From the NCBI RefSeq assembly GCF_050315115.1, contig NZ_JBNPOJ010000009.1, positions 1 through 63,090 on the forward strand: a stretch of 63,090 bases of DNA, written 5' to 3'. Below the pieces are notes generated by a model that saw only the letters and a list, made by a program, of their open reading frames with translations, searched no databases and was not told where the DNA came from. The position numbers and the translations under genes were made by a program. Every line of letters starts with the position of its first letter. Positions within the stretch are counted from its first letter, which is position 1. Source of the stretch: Peptoniphilus_A sp022767005 (lineage in GTDB: Bacteria > Bacillota > Clostridia > Tissierellales > Peptoniphilaceae). Of this stretch, positions 1 through 8,272 are shown one piece after another.

Positions 1-10
1 AAATATTTAA

Positions 11-57
11 TAAAAAAGTGATGAGCAGAATAGAATTATCTATTCTGCAACACCACC
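11..57 (-). terminator. Intrinsic terminator of the megL transcript
   Basis: Read on the minus strand, a nine-base-pair stem (GCAGAATAG at 25-33 against CTATTCTGC at 40-48) has a second short outer stem and is followed by a run of six T (plus-strand A at 12-17). It lies about 40 bases beyond the megL stop, so it probably ends the nhaC-megL transcript. Confidence 0.7.
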
Positions 58-95
58 TTATTTTTAATTTCTCAATAGATTTTTATAATAAAATT

Positions 96-1298
96 TTAGA
101 TTTGGTCTAGTGCTTGTTTTAAGTCTTCTATTATGTCGTCTGCATTTTCAAGACCAACAGAAAGTCTAATTAGGCCTTCAGAGATTCCAGCAGCAGCTCT
201 TTCTTCTGCTGTGTAAGGAGAGTGAGTCATTGAAGCAGGGTGTTGGATAAGCGTTTCTGCATCGCCAAGTGATACTGCCAATGTACAAAGTTTAACACTA
301 TTCATAAGCTTTGCGCCAGCTTCTTTTCCACCTTCGATTTCAAAAGCGATCATTGCGCCAGGAAGTGCCATTTGTTTTTTAGCTATATCATAATATTTGA
401 AGGATTTAAGTCCTGGATATTGAATGCTTTTAACTTTTGGATTTTTTTCCAAGAATTCTGCAACCTTCATTGCGTTTGAACAGTGTTTATCCATTCTAAC
501 TTGTAGTGTTTTCATTCCTCTTAGAATTAGATATGCATTAAATGGTGCAAGTACAGCCCCTGTACAGTCTTTAATACCAACTAGTCTAACTTGGTCTATG
601 AGTTTTTTTCTACCAATTGCAAAGCCAGCAATAACGTCGCCGTGACCGTTTAAATATTTAGTTGCAGAGTGAACTACAATATCGGCTCCCAGTGTAAGTG
701 GTCTTTGAATATAAGGTGTACAATAAGTGTTGTCTACGATTACTAGACAGTCTTTATTCTTTTCATGAACTCTTTTAGAAACTTCTTCTATATCACATAT
801 ATCCATATTAGGATTTGCTGGAGTTTCTAAGTAAATAATTTTTGTGTTCTCTTTCATTGCGTTTAAGATATTGTCGACATCTGTAATGTCTACAAAATCT
901 ACTTCAACGCCCATTTTTGATACTGAGTGTTCTAAAAATGCGAAAGTACATCCATAAAGTGTTTTTGCAGCTATCATGTGATCGCCACATTTAATGAATG
1001 GCCAAATTGATGAAGTAATTGCTCCCATTCCTGATGCAGCTGAAACACAAGCTTCACCTTCTTCTAAAAGAGCAACTTTTTCTTCTACCTGTGCATTAGT
1101 TGGATTTCCAAGTCTTGAATAAATGTAGCCATCTTCTTCTAGTGCAAATCTTCTTCCACCTTGCTCTGCATTGTCAAAGATAAATGTAGATGTTTGATAG
1201 ATTGGAGTTGCTAGTGCACCATATTTATTTTTTTCATATCCGCCATGAATTGCTTTAGTTTCAAAATGCATTTTTTTAAGTTCATCTTTACTATTCAT
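96..1298 (-). CDS. megL: Methionine gamma-lyase (PLP-dependent)
   Basis: This 400-residue cytosolic enzyme belongs to the Cys/Met-metabolism PLP family and would split methionine into methanethiol, ammonia and 2-oxobutyrate. The PLP lysine is K214 in SATKYLNGHGDV, and D189 in IVDNTYC would contact the pyridine nitrogen. The motif LYGCTFAF puts a cysteine at C117, the position that separates methionine gamma-lyases from cystathionine lyases and synthases. GGAGA lies just upstream of the ATG. It is 61 bases downstream of an NhaC-type transporter on the same strand, suggesting a methionine uptake and degradation unit. The 2-oxobutyrate product fits the amino-acid fermenting lifestyle. Cystathionine or homocysteine lyase activity remains possible. 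Confidence 0.85.
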   Translation of the reverse strand: MNSKDELKKMHFETKAIHGGYEKNKYGALATPIYQTSTFIFDNAEQGGRRFALEEDGYIYSRLGNPTNAQVEEKVALLEEGEACVSAASGMGAITSSIWPFIKCGDHMIAAKTLYGCTFAFLEHSVSKMGVEVDFVDITDVDNILNAMKENTKIIYLETPANPNMDICDIEEVSKRVHEKNKDCLVIVDNTYCTPYIQRPLTLGADIVVHSATKYLNGHGDVIAGFAIGRKKLIDQVRLVGIKDCTGAVLAPFNAYLILRGMKTLQVRMDKHCSNAMKVAEFLEKNPKVKSIQYPGLKSFKYYDIAKKQMALPGAMIAFEIEGGKEAGAKLMNSVKLCTLAVSLGDAETLIQHPASMTHSPYTAEERAAAGISEGLIRLSVGLENADDIIEDLKQALDQI

Positions 1299-1359
1299 AA
1301 TTTTCTCCTTTTTAAATAAATCAAAATTAAATTTTTTTAATAAAATTACTTTCTTACAA

Positions 1360-2745
1360 TTATTTTGTGTTTACATTATTTTTAGTTAATGGTACGTCAT
1401 TTTCAAAATCCCATTTATCTTTAGGATCTGCAAATCTAATAAAGATTGAAAGAATTGCAAAAATAGCAAGTAGTGCTTGATACCATAGGAATGGAACTAT
1501 TTGAATAGGGGATACAGCTAGTGCACCAAGTTCTTTAGTAAGTCCAGCTGCGATTAAAATTTGTGCACCATAAGGAATTATACCTTGCATTACGCAAGAG
1601 AATGTATCTAGGAATGAAGCAGATCTTCTTGGGTCAACTTTAAAGTCCTTTGAAATTTCTTTTGCAACAGGGCCGTCAATAATAATTGCAACAGTGTTGT
1701 TTGCAGTTGCAGCATCTGTTAATAGAGTTAAAAGAGCAATTGAAATTTCAGCGGATTTAACATCTTTTGCGAAGCTCCTAATTTTTTCAACTAGCCATTC
1801 AATACCACCATTACTAGAAACCATATAGGAAAGACCTCCAGTTAAAAGTGATAATAGAAAAATTTCAAACATTCCACTAAATCCTTCGAAAATTTTTTGA
1901 GCGAAGGTCATCATAGTTAGTCCACCAGTGAATATTCCAATAATTCCTGATAGAACAATACCGCTAGTTAATACTAAAAATACATTCATTCCAGCAAGAG
2001 CTGAGATTAACACGAAAAGATAAGGTACTATTAAAATAAATTTATAACTCAAATCATCAAGAACTACTTCGCCTTCAGGCTTCCCTACAATTAATAAAAT
2101 TACAAAAGTAATTATAGCTGCAGGTATGGCAATTTTAATATTTGCTCTAAATTTGTCTCTCATTCCTACGTTTTGAGTCCTTGTTGCTGCAATTGTTGTA
2201 TCAGAAATAACTGATAGATTATCGCCAAACATTGCTCCTCCTACAAGTGATCCAAGAACAAGTGTAAGAGGAAGATTTCCTTTTGTAGCAACGCCAACAG
2301 CAATAGGTCCAACTGCTGAAATAGTTCCTACGGAAGTTCCTGTAGAGATGGAAATAAAACAGCTGATTAAAAATATTCCAGCTGTAATATATTGAACAGG
2401 GATTAAAGAAAGTGCAAAGTTTACAACAGAATCAACTCCACCAGATGATTTTGAAACTGTTGCAAATGCTCCAGCTAATATGTAGATAAGACACATTATT
2501 ATTATGTTTTCGTCTCCACAACCGTGAACAAAATCGTTAAATTTGTCATCAATTGTGCCTTTAAACATAATAAAAGCCAAAATAATAGCTGGCAAAATAC
2601 ATACCGGTGCTGCTACTTGGTAAAACGCCATTTCTATTCCCATTGAGTTTAAAATTATTCCAGTAGCAAGATATACAAGCACAAAAACTATAAAAGGAAG
2701 AAGTGCTGCACCATTCGCCTTAGGTTTTAAATTTTTGTTTTCCAT
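1360..2745 (-). CDS. NhaC-family Na+/H+ antiporter-type transporter
   Basis: A 461-residue integral membrane protein with about eleven hydrophobic segments and the NhaC-family stretch around TGTSVGTISAVGPIAVG and GGAMFGDNLSVISDTT. The family includes Na+/H+ and malate/lactate antiporters and also a group predicted to carry methionine (MetT). Because megL follows on the same strand, amino-acid (methionine) transport is an attractive inference, but the sequence does not fix the substrate. An AAGGAGG site precedes the ATG. I saw no SAM riboswitch or T-box in the roughly 200 bases upstream, so control by methionine is not evident here. Confidence 0.8.
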   Translation of the reverse strand: MENKNLKPKANGAALLPFIVFVLVYLATGIILNSMGIEMAFYQVAAPVCILPAIILAFIMFKGTIDDKFNDFVHGCGDENIIIMCLIYILAGAFATVSKSSGGVDSVVNFALSLIPVQYITAGIFLISCFISISTGTSVGTISAVGPIAVGVATKGNLPLTLVLGSLVGGAMFGDNLSVISDTTIAATRTQNVGMRDKFRANIKIAIPAAIITFVILLIVGKPEGEVVLDDLSYKFILIVPYLFVLISALAGMNVFLVLTSGIVLSGIIGIFTGGLTMMTFAQKIFEGFSGMFEIFLLSLLTGGLSYMVSSNGGIEWLVEKIRSFAKDVKSAEISIALLTLLTDAATANNTVAIIIDGPVAKEISKDFKVDPRRSASFLDTFSCVMQGIIPYGAQILIAAGLTKELGALAVSPIQIVPFLWYQALLAIFAILSIFIRFADPKDKWDFENDVPLTKNNVNTK

Positions 2746-3184
2746 AAAAGCCTCCTTAAAACAAACAAAAATAAAACAAAGAGATTTTTCCTAAAAATTT
2801 AATTGATTATCAACCTCCCTAATAAAAATTTGTAAATGACTAATAATAGCGTTTTCAAAAAAATGGCGCAAATATGGTAAAAGAAAATTTTGATTTTCTT
2901 CAGCTCAATTATACTTCTTTTTATAAGCTTTGTGAAGATTTTTAATACTAAATTATTAATTAATTATAAAATTAAATCAAGAAAAACAATAACGATTTCA
3001 TACTAATAAGATATACTAATTTTAATTTATTGAATAAATTGATTATTATATATTTTTAAAATCTTCTTTGGTCATTTCAAAGAATAAAAATGTTATTGAT
3101 TTATTATTAAAAAATTTTTATAAAAATAAATTTTTACTAACATTTTTAACATTATTAATGTATACTATAAAACGAGGTGAATAT
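2746..3184. other. Divergent intergenic region
   Basis: About 440 very AT-rich bases between two divergent genes. A short hairpin (AAGAAAAT/ATTTTCTT) lies near 2882-2900. A TATACT/TATAAA -10-like element near 3161-3171 precedes the GAGGTGA ribosome binding site of the next gene. No gene or recognised riboswitch is seen. Confidence 0.5.
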
Positions 3185-3331
3185 ATGAAAGGTATTATGA
3201 ATAGAAAATTTTCATACTTAATGTTGATTTTGTCCATTGCTTTTATTTTTTTGGGAGCTTACAGGTCAGAAGTTGATACTGTGCTTTCAAAGGCTATTAG
3301 GATATGTTTGGAGTGTGTTGGAATTGGATAA
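3185..3331 (+). CDS. CD1871A-type small CXXC membrane protein
   Basis: A 48-residue protein with one hydrophobic helix (about residues 9-24) followed by AYRSEVDTVLSKAIRICLECVGIG. The ending, a short amphipathic stretch followed by ICLECxGIG with a CXXC pair, matches what I recall of the clostridial CD1871A family of CXXC-motif proteins. GAGGTGA sits five bases before the ATG at 3185; upstream extension to 3068 lacks a ribosome binding site. The stop overlaps the TTG start of the following iron-sulfur protein, so the two are probably co-translated. The function of the family is not known; a redox partner role is an inference from the neighbour. Confidence 0.7.
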   Translation: MKGIMNRKFSYLMLILSIAFIFLGAYRSEVDTVLSKAIRICLECVGIG

Positions 3332-4205
3332 GCTGAGTAATTTTTTTGGGAAATTAAGAAATAAAAGAAATTTCGTGCAGGGTTCTTTTGCTCTCATTAC
3401 AAACATACATATTCCTAATTTTTTTAAGGGAAATATATATACAGGAAAGTTAAAGAGTGCTTGTGTGCCAGGACTTAATTGTTACTCTTGTCCAGGAGCT
3501 ACTTTAGCTTGTCCAATTGGTTCTTTTCAAGCAGTAGTTGGGTCTTCCAAATTTAATTTTGCCTACTATGTAACAGGATTAATGTTATTATTTGGAACTA
3601 TATTTGGTAGATTAATTTGTGGATTTTTGTGTCCCTTTGGGTTTTTTCAAGATCTTATTCATAAGATTCCATCGAAAAAATTTAGCACTAGAAGATTTAG
3701 TTTTTTAAAGTATATTAAGTATTTTATTTTGGTATTTGTAGTTTGGCTATTTGGAGTATTTTTGACTGATAAATTAGGTACAGCCTCTCCATATTTTTGC
3801 AAATACATTTGTCCTCAGGGAATACTTGAAGGAGGAATTCCTCTTTCACTGGCAAACAAAAGTATTAGGGCTGCACTTGGCAATTTATTTTTGTTAAAGT
3901 CAGTTATTCTTGGAACAATAATAATAGTTTCGATATTTTTTTACAGACCTTTTTGTAAATATTTATGTCCACTGGGTGCATTTTACGCATTAACTAATAA
4001 ATTTTCTTTTTATCAATATCATGTTAATGACAATTGTATTTCTTGCGGAAAATGTAAAAGAATTTGTAAAATGGATGTAGATATGTCAAAGAATCAAAGG
4101 GCTTTAGAATGTATAAGATGCGGAGAGTGTATAAAGGCGTGCCCAACATCTGCGATTTCTACATCCTTTACAAATAATAATTTAGAAGAAGCAAGATATG
4201 AATAA
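3324..4205 (+). CDS. Membrane 4Fe-4S binding protein (NapH/NosR-like polyferredoxin)
   Basis: The protein (about 293 residues from the TTG at 3324) has several membrane helices and repeated C-x3-CP motifs facing the membrane (GLNCYSCPGATLACPIG, FLCPFGFFQD, KYICPQGIL, KYLCPLGAF). It ends with two ferredoxin-type 4Fe-4S motifs, CISCGKCKRICKMDV and CIRCGECIKACPTSAI. Proteins of this NapH/NosR/CcoG-like group move electrons across or along the membrane. The TTG start overlaps the preceding stop by eight bases and has GGAG ten bases upstream; a longer reading from 3237 would bury the small upstream gene. It is 430 bases from hcp but separated by a terminator, so a direct link to hydroxylamine reduction is speculative. 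Confidence 0.75.
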   Translation: MDKLSNFFGKLRNKRNFVQGSFALITNIHIPNFFKGNIYTGKLKSACVPGLNCYSCPGATLACPIGSFQAVVGSSKFNFAYYVTGLMLLFGTIFGRLICGFLCPFGFFQDLIHKIPSKKFSTRRFSFLKYIKYFILVFVVWLFGVFLTDKLGTASPYFCKYICPQGILEGGIPLSLANKSIRAALGNLFLLKSVILGTIIIVSIFFYRPFCKYLCPLGAFYALTNKFSFYQYHVNDNCISCGKCKRICKMDVDMSKNQRALECIRCGECIKACPTSAISTSFTNNNLEEARYE

Positions 4206-4350
4206 AATTAAAAGGTTGTAAATTTGCATTTTTATTTTGTTGATTTTGAGAAAAATCTTGTTAATAATTTATTTATTGATTGAAGAGGCGAAAATTTATA
4301 GACAAAATAATGTTGGAAACAAAAGATTATCTATTATTGGATATACAAAA

Positions 4351-4399
4351 AATTGATAAAGCGATTTTTAAATATTGAAAACAATACACTTTATCAATT
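4351..4399. repeat. 11-bp perfect inverted repeat
   Basis: AATTGATAAAG at 4351-4361 is perfectly complementary to CTTTATCAATT at 4389-4399, with a 27-base spacer. It lies in the gap between the polyferredoxin gene and hcp. It could form a large RNA hairpin or be a binding site; no following T-run supports a terminator role. Confidence 0.5.
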
Positions 4400-4427
4400 C
4401 ATAAGCATCATTAATACAAATATAGAG

Positions 4428-4458
4428 AGACTCATGCACGCATGGGTCTAATTTTTTT
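4428..4458 (+). terminator. Intrinsic terminator
   Basis: AGACTCATGC (4428-4437) pairs with GCATGGGTCT (4440-4449) with one wobble, followed by seven T at 4452-4458. It separates the polyferredoxin unit from the hcp promoter. Confidence 0.65.
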
Positions 4459-4535
4459 AGAAAAAAGTTGAGGATTTAAAATATCAAGTATGCACTTAAA
4501 AATTTTCCAGTAATTTTTAAAATATTATAAATAAT

Positions 4536-4570
4536 TGTTGCATATGCAACAGTAATCCTATTGTTATAAT
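4536..4570 (+). promoter_or_regulatory. hcp promoter with 16-bp palindromic operator
   Basis: TGTTGCATATGCAACA at 4536-4551 is a perfect palindrome, and TATAAT at 4565-4570 is a consensus -10 box about 60 bases before the hcp start. The palindrome covers the place where a -35 box would be and no good -35 is present. That fits a promoter controlled by a dimeric regulator. Hcp genes of anaerobes are often controlled by HcpR, a Crp/Fnr-family regulator, but the assignment here is an inference. Confidence 0.55.
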
Positions 4571-4631
4571 ACTAAAATGTTTATAGAAAGTTATTTGATA
4601 TTTGATTTTGCTAATGAATAGGAGGAAGAAT

Positions 4632-6245
4632 ATGAATATGTTTTGTTTTCAATGTCAAGAGACATTTAAAAATAGCGGTTGTGTAAATATTGGAGTATGT
4701 GGAAAGACATCTGAAGTTGCAAATTTGCAAGATTTTTTGATTTGGATTTCAAAGGGTCTATCTGAAATTGCAGTTAAAAGGGAAAATAAAGAAAGTGAAG
4801 TTGTTGATAGGATTATTATAAATTTATTTACAACTATTACTAATGCAAATTTTGACAATGCTGCAATAAAAGAAAGAATAGTCAAAACAGTTGAGCTCAT
4901 GAATTCTTTAAGAGAAGATAAAGATTATAGCGAAGCAGCAATGTGGTCTTCAGTAGATTTTTCAGAAATCAGTAAAAAAATAAATTCTCACGAAGTTTCG
5001 GTTTTAAGCGAAAAAAATGAAGACATAAGAAGTTTAAAGGAACTTATAACTTATGGATTAAAGGGGATGGCTGCCTACACAAGACACGCAAAGGTCCTTG
5101 GATATGAAAATGAAAAGGTAAATAATTTTATTTTAAAGGCAATGGCAGAACTATTAAAAGAAAAAACCATTGATGAATTAATTTCACTAACACTTGAAAC
5201 TGGATCTATGGGATATGAGGCTATGGCAACACTTGATTCTGCCAATACTAAAACTTATGGAAATCCTGAAATTTCTAAAGTTAATATTGGAACGAGAAAA
5301 AATCCTGGAATTTTAGTTTCAGGTCATGACTTAAAGGATTTTGAAATGCTTTTAGAGCAAGCAAAGGATTCTGGAGTTGACATTTATACTCACTCTGAAA
5401 TGTTGCCTGCAAATTATTATCCAAAGTTTAAAAAATATGAAAACTTCGTTGGTAATTATGGAAATGCGTGGTGGAAACAAAGAGAAGAGTTTGAATCCTT
5501 TAATGGACCAATCCTCATGACTACAAATTGTATAGTTCCGCCAAAGGATTCTTACAAAGATAAATTATTTACTACTGGGGCAGCAGGTTATCCTGGATGT
5601 GAATATATTGAAGAAGATAAAGAGGGACACAAAGATTTTTCAAAAATTATTGAAATGGCAAAAAAATGTGATTCACCAGAAGAAATTGAAAAAGGAAGTA
5701 TTGTTGGAGGTTTTGCACATAGTCAAGTTATAGAACTTGCTGATAAAGTTATTGAAAATGTAAAAAATGGCAATATCAAAAAATTTATTGTCATGGCAGG
5801 CTGTGACGGGCGAATGTCCAATAGAAATTATTATACAGAGTTTGCAAAAAATCTTCCTGATTCAACTATTATTTTAACTGCGGGATGTGCAAAATATAGA
5901 TATAACAAGTTAAATTTAGGTGATATTAATGGAATTCCAAGAGTTTTAGATGCAGGTCAATGTAATGACTCTTATTCACTTATTCAAATAGCTCTTGCTC
6001 TTGTTGATGCCTTTGGAGTAGAAAGTGTAAACGACCTTCCTATTGTATATAATATTGCTTGGTACGAACAAAAAGCTGTAATAGTTTTGCTTGCACTTTT
6101 ATCTCTAGGAGTAAAAAACATTCACCTTGGACCAACTCTTCCAGCCTTCCTTTCAGCAAATGTTGTGAAAGTTTTAGTTGATAATTTTGGAATTTCTGGA
6201 ATTACAAACGTAGAAGATGATTTAAAAACTCTTGTAACAAATTAA
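4632..6245 (+). CDS. hcp: Hydroxylamine reductase / hybrid-cluster protein
   Basis: Hybrid-cluster protein of 537 residues. It carries a 4Fe-4S cluster and the Fe-S-O hybrid cluster and reduces hydroxylamine or nitric oxide in anaerobes. The N-terminal cluster ligands are C5, C8, C17 and C23 (CFQC..C....C). Later motifs typical of the family are GHDLKDFE, TNCIVPP, AGCDGRMSNR, TAGCAKYR, DAGQCND and YEQKAVI. The AGGAGGAAG site at 4620-4628 selects the ATG at 4632 over an upstream start at 4602. It is monocistronic between a terminator and a T-box leader, and its promoter carries a palindromic operator. Confidence 0.95.
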   Translation: MNMFCFQCQETFKNSGCVNIGVCGKTSEVANLQDFLIWISKGLSEIAVKRENKESEVVDRIIINLFTTITNANFDNAAIKERIVKTVELMNSLREDKDYSEAAMWSSVDFSEISKKINSHEVSVLSEKNEDIRSLKELITYGLKGMAAYTRHAKVLGYENEKVNNFILKAMAELLKEKTIDELISLTLETGSMGYEAMATLDSANTKTYGNPEISKVNIGTRKNPGILVSGHDLKDFEMLLEQAKDSGVDIYTHSEMLPANYYPKFKKYENFVGNYGNAWWKQREEFESFNGPILMTTNCIVPPKDSYKDKLFTTGAAGYPGCEYIEEDKEGHKDFSKIIEMAKKCDSPEEIEKGSIVGGFAHSQVIELADKVIENVKNGNIKKFIVMAGCDGRMSNRNYYTEFAKNLPDSTIILTAGCAKYRYNKLNLGDINGIPRVLDAGQCNDSYSLIQIALALVDAFGVESVNDLPIVYNIAWYEQKAVIVLLALLSLGVKNIHLGPTLPAFLSANVVKVLVDNFGISGITNVEDDLKTLVTN

Positions 6246-6253
6246 AAAAATAG

Positions 6254-6282
6254 TTGACTTTTAATTTAATTGTTAATATAAT
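6254..6282 (+). promoter_or_regulatory. Promoter of the met T-box leader
   Basis: TTGACT at 6254-6259 and TATAAT at 6277-6282 are separated by exactly 17 bases, immediately after the hcp stop, placing transcription start near 6289 at the beginning of the T-box leader. Confidence 0.75.
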
Positions 6283-6294
6283 AATAAACAATTC

Positions 6295-6543
6295 ATAAAT
6301 AAACTTTTTGAGAAGAAGAGTACCTTAAAATTTTGAGTAAAGAGAGCTTCGTTGTGGTGAAAGAAGTGGATGAGTTTTTAGGGAACATGGCCTTTTCTAG
6401 GAAATACTGATATTAGGTATTTACGGGACTTCCCGTTATAGAAGTAGAGTATGATTGTACTTGAAGAGGTTGCTTTCGCGAGAAAGTGATAAATTAAGGT
6501 GGTAACACGAGCTTTCGTCCTTATGGGGCGGAAGCTTTTTTTA
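6295..6543 (+). promoter_or_regulatory. T-box riboswitch, methionine specifier
   Basis: The leader shows the T-box hallmarks in order. A stem I 5' side carries AGAAGAGTA, and the distal part AGAGAGCTTC...GGTGAAAGAAG follows. The specifier loop GGGAAC-ATG-GCC puts the codon ATG at 6387-6389. The T-box sequence AAGGTGGTAACACG lies at 6496-6509. A terminator hairpin (GCTTTCGTCC/GGGGCGGAAGC) is followed by seven T up to about 6542. An AUG specifier means uncharged tRNA-Met is sensed, which agrees with the methionine importer directly downstream. Confidence 0.92.
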
Positions 6544-6560
6544 TTTGTAATGGAGGAAAA

Positions 6561-7565
6561 ATGATAGAAGTAAAAAACTTGGTTAAAGAATTTAAAACTG
6601 AGGATGGAACTTTTAGAGCTTTAGATGATGTTTCTTTCAAAGTAAATAGAGGAGAAATCTTTGGAGTGATTGGTCTTTCTGGTGCAGGAAAATCCACTCT
6701 CGTTAGATGCATCAATAGGTTGGAGGAACCTACAAGTGGAGAAATTTTAGTGGATGGTAAGTCTATTATTAATTTAGACGAGAAAGAACTTAGGATTGCA
6801 AGAAAAGATATGGGAATGATTTTCCAATATTTTAATCTTTTTATGCAAAAGACTGTTGCTGAGAATATTGCTTATCCTTTAGAGATTTCTAGTATGAATA
6901 AAAGTGAAATTGAAAAGAGAGTAGATGAACTTTTGAATTTTATTGACTTAAAGGAAAAGAAAAACTCCTATCCATCAGAATTATCAGGAGGACAAAAACA
7001 AAGAGTTGCAATAGCAAGAGCCATTGCTACAAATCCTTCTATTTTACTTTCAGATGAAGGAACATCAGCGCTTGACCCAGCAAACACAGAATCTGTTTTA
7101 AATCTTTTGAAAAAAATTGTAAAAGAATTCAACATGACAATAGTTATGATCACTCACCAAATGGAAGTGGCAAAGGAAATTTGCGACAGAATAGCAGTAA
7201 TGCAAAATGGAAAAATAATAGAAGAAAATGAAACTAAGGAACTTTTTAGAAATCCAAAATCTTCTGTTACAAGGTCCTTTATAAAAAACTTGGAAGATGA
7301 AGTTGAAGAAGGTTATGTAAATAGCGCTGACTATAAGGGAGATGTTTTGAGACTTTCCTATGCAGATGATAATTATGACAAACCAATTCTTTCAAAATGC
7401 GTAAAGAAATTTGATGTGGATGTTTCAATTCTTTCGGGAAATATAAATAAGTTGAATATTTCAAGTGTTGGTTATCTTACAGTTCAAATTCTTGGAAAAG
7501 AAGAAGAGAGAATTAAAGCCATTGAATATTTAAAGGAAAATAATGTAAATGTGGAGGTGCTTTAG
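6561..7565 (+). CDS. metN: Methionine ABC transporter ATP-binding protein
   Basis: The 334-residue ATPase of the MetNIQ importer for methionine. Walker A is GLSGAGKST (38-46), the signature is LSGGQ (141-145) and Walker B is ILLSDE (161-166). The C-terminal NIL domain (about 255-334) binds methionine and inhibits transport in characterised relatives. After Walker B the usual DEATSALDP reads DEGTSALDP, a mild variant. GGAGG precedes the ATG closely. metI follows after no gap, and the T-box leader upstream controls the set. Confidence 0.95.
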   Translation: MIEVKNLVKEFKTEDGTFRALDDVSFKVNRGEIFGVIGLSGAGKSTLVRCINRLEEPTSGEILVDGKSIINLDEKELRIARKDMGMIFQYFNLFMQKTVAENIAYPLEISSMNKSEIEKRVDELLNFIDLKEKKNSYPSELSGGQKQRVAIARAIATNPSILLSDEGTSALDPANTESVLNLLKKIVKEFNMTIVMITHQMEVAKEICDRIAVMQNGKIIEENETKELFRNPKSSVTRSFIKNLEDEVEEGYVNSADYKGDVLRLSYADDNYDKPILSKCVKKFDVDVSILSGNINKLNISSVGYLTVQILGKEEERIKAIEYLKENNVNVEVL

Positions 7566-8216
7566 ATGGATAGAATAATCGATATAGTTTTGCCGGCAAT
7601 TCCACAGACTTTTGTAATGGTAATAGCATCTACAATTATTGCTCTTGCAATAGGAATTCCACTGGGAATAATTTTGACTACTACAAGACCAGGTGGTCTA
7701 ACTGAATCAACAAAAATTTATTCGGCATTAGATGGGATAATAAATGTTCTTAGGTCCTTTCCTTTCGTAATCTTAATGATAGTTGTATTTCCTCTATCTA
7801 GGCTTATAGTTGGAAAATCCTATGGAACAGCAGCAATGATAATTCCACTTTCACTTTCAGCTGCACCCTTTGTGGCAAGGTTAATGGAAGGATATTTTAT
7901 ACAAGTGGATCAAGGTGTAATTGAAGCAGCCAAATCTATGGGCTCAACTAAGAGAGAAATTATTTTTAAAGTTTTAATACCAGAAGCAATGCCAATGATT
8001 GTTGCTGGAATAACTATGACAGTTATTAATGTAATAGGTTATTCAGCAATGGCTGGTGTCATGGGTGGTGGCGGACTAGGAGATATTGCCAACAGATATG
8101 GCTACCAAAGAAATGAGCCGTTAATACTTTGGTCAGCAGTAATCGTAATAATAATTCTCGTACAAATTGTACAATTTATTGGAAATAAAATAGCGGATAA
8201 AATTGATAAAAGATAG
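7566..8216 (+). CDS. metI: Methionine ABC transporter permease
   Basis: A 216-residue inner-membrane permease with about five helices and the binding-protein-dependent transport motif EAAKSMGSTKREIIFKVLIP that docks the ATPase. It starts one base after the metN stop. It is the partner of metN and metQ in the same T-box-controlled operon. An A/T hairpin (ATTCTAA/TTAGAAT, 8223-8240) in the metI-metQ gap could stabilise or partly attenuate the message. Confidence 0.95.
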   Translation: MDRIIDIVLPAIPQTFVMVIASTIIALAIGIPLGIILTTTRPGGLTESTKIYSALDGIINVLRSFPFVILMIVVFPLSRLIVGKSYGTAAMIIPLSLSAAPFVARLMEGYFIQVDQGVIEAAKSMGSTKREIIFKVLIPEAMPMIVAGITMTVINVIGYSAMAGVMGGGGLGDIANRYGYQRNEPLILWSAVIVIIILVQIVQFIGNKIADKIDKR

Positions 8217-8272
8217 GTGTTTATTCTAATTTTTTAGAATTAATATAAATAAAAATAAAAGGAGAGAAAAAA

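Noticed and set aside
2746..2960. SAM riboswitch or T-box before the NhaC-type gene.
   Set aside because: Inspection of the minus strand showed no S-box or T-box core sequences.
4313..4379. A 22-residue frame (MLETKDYLLLDIQKIDKAIF...) between the polyferredoxin gene and hcp.
   Set aside because: No ribosome binding site close to the ATG and it runs into the inverted repeat; treated as non-coding.
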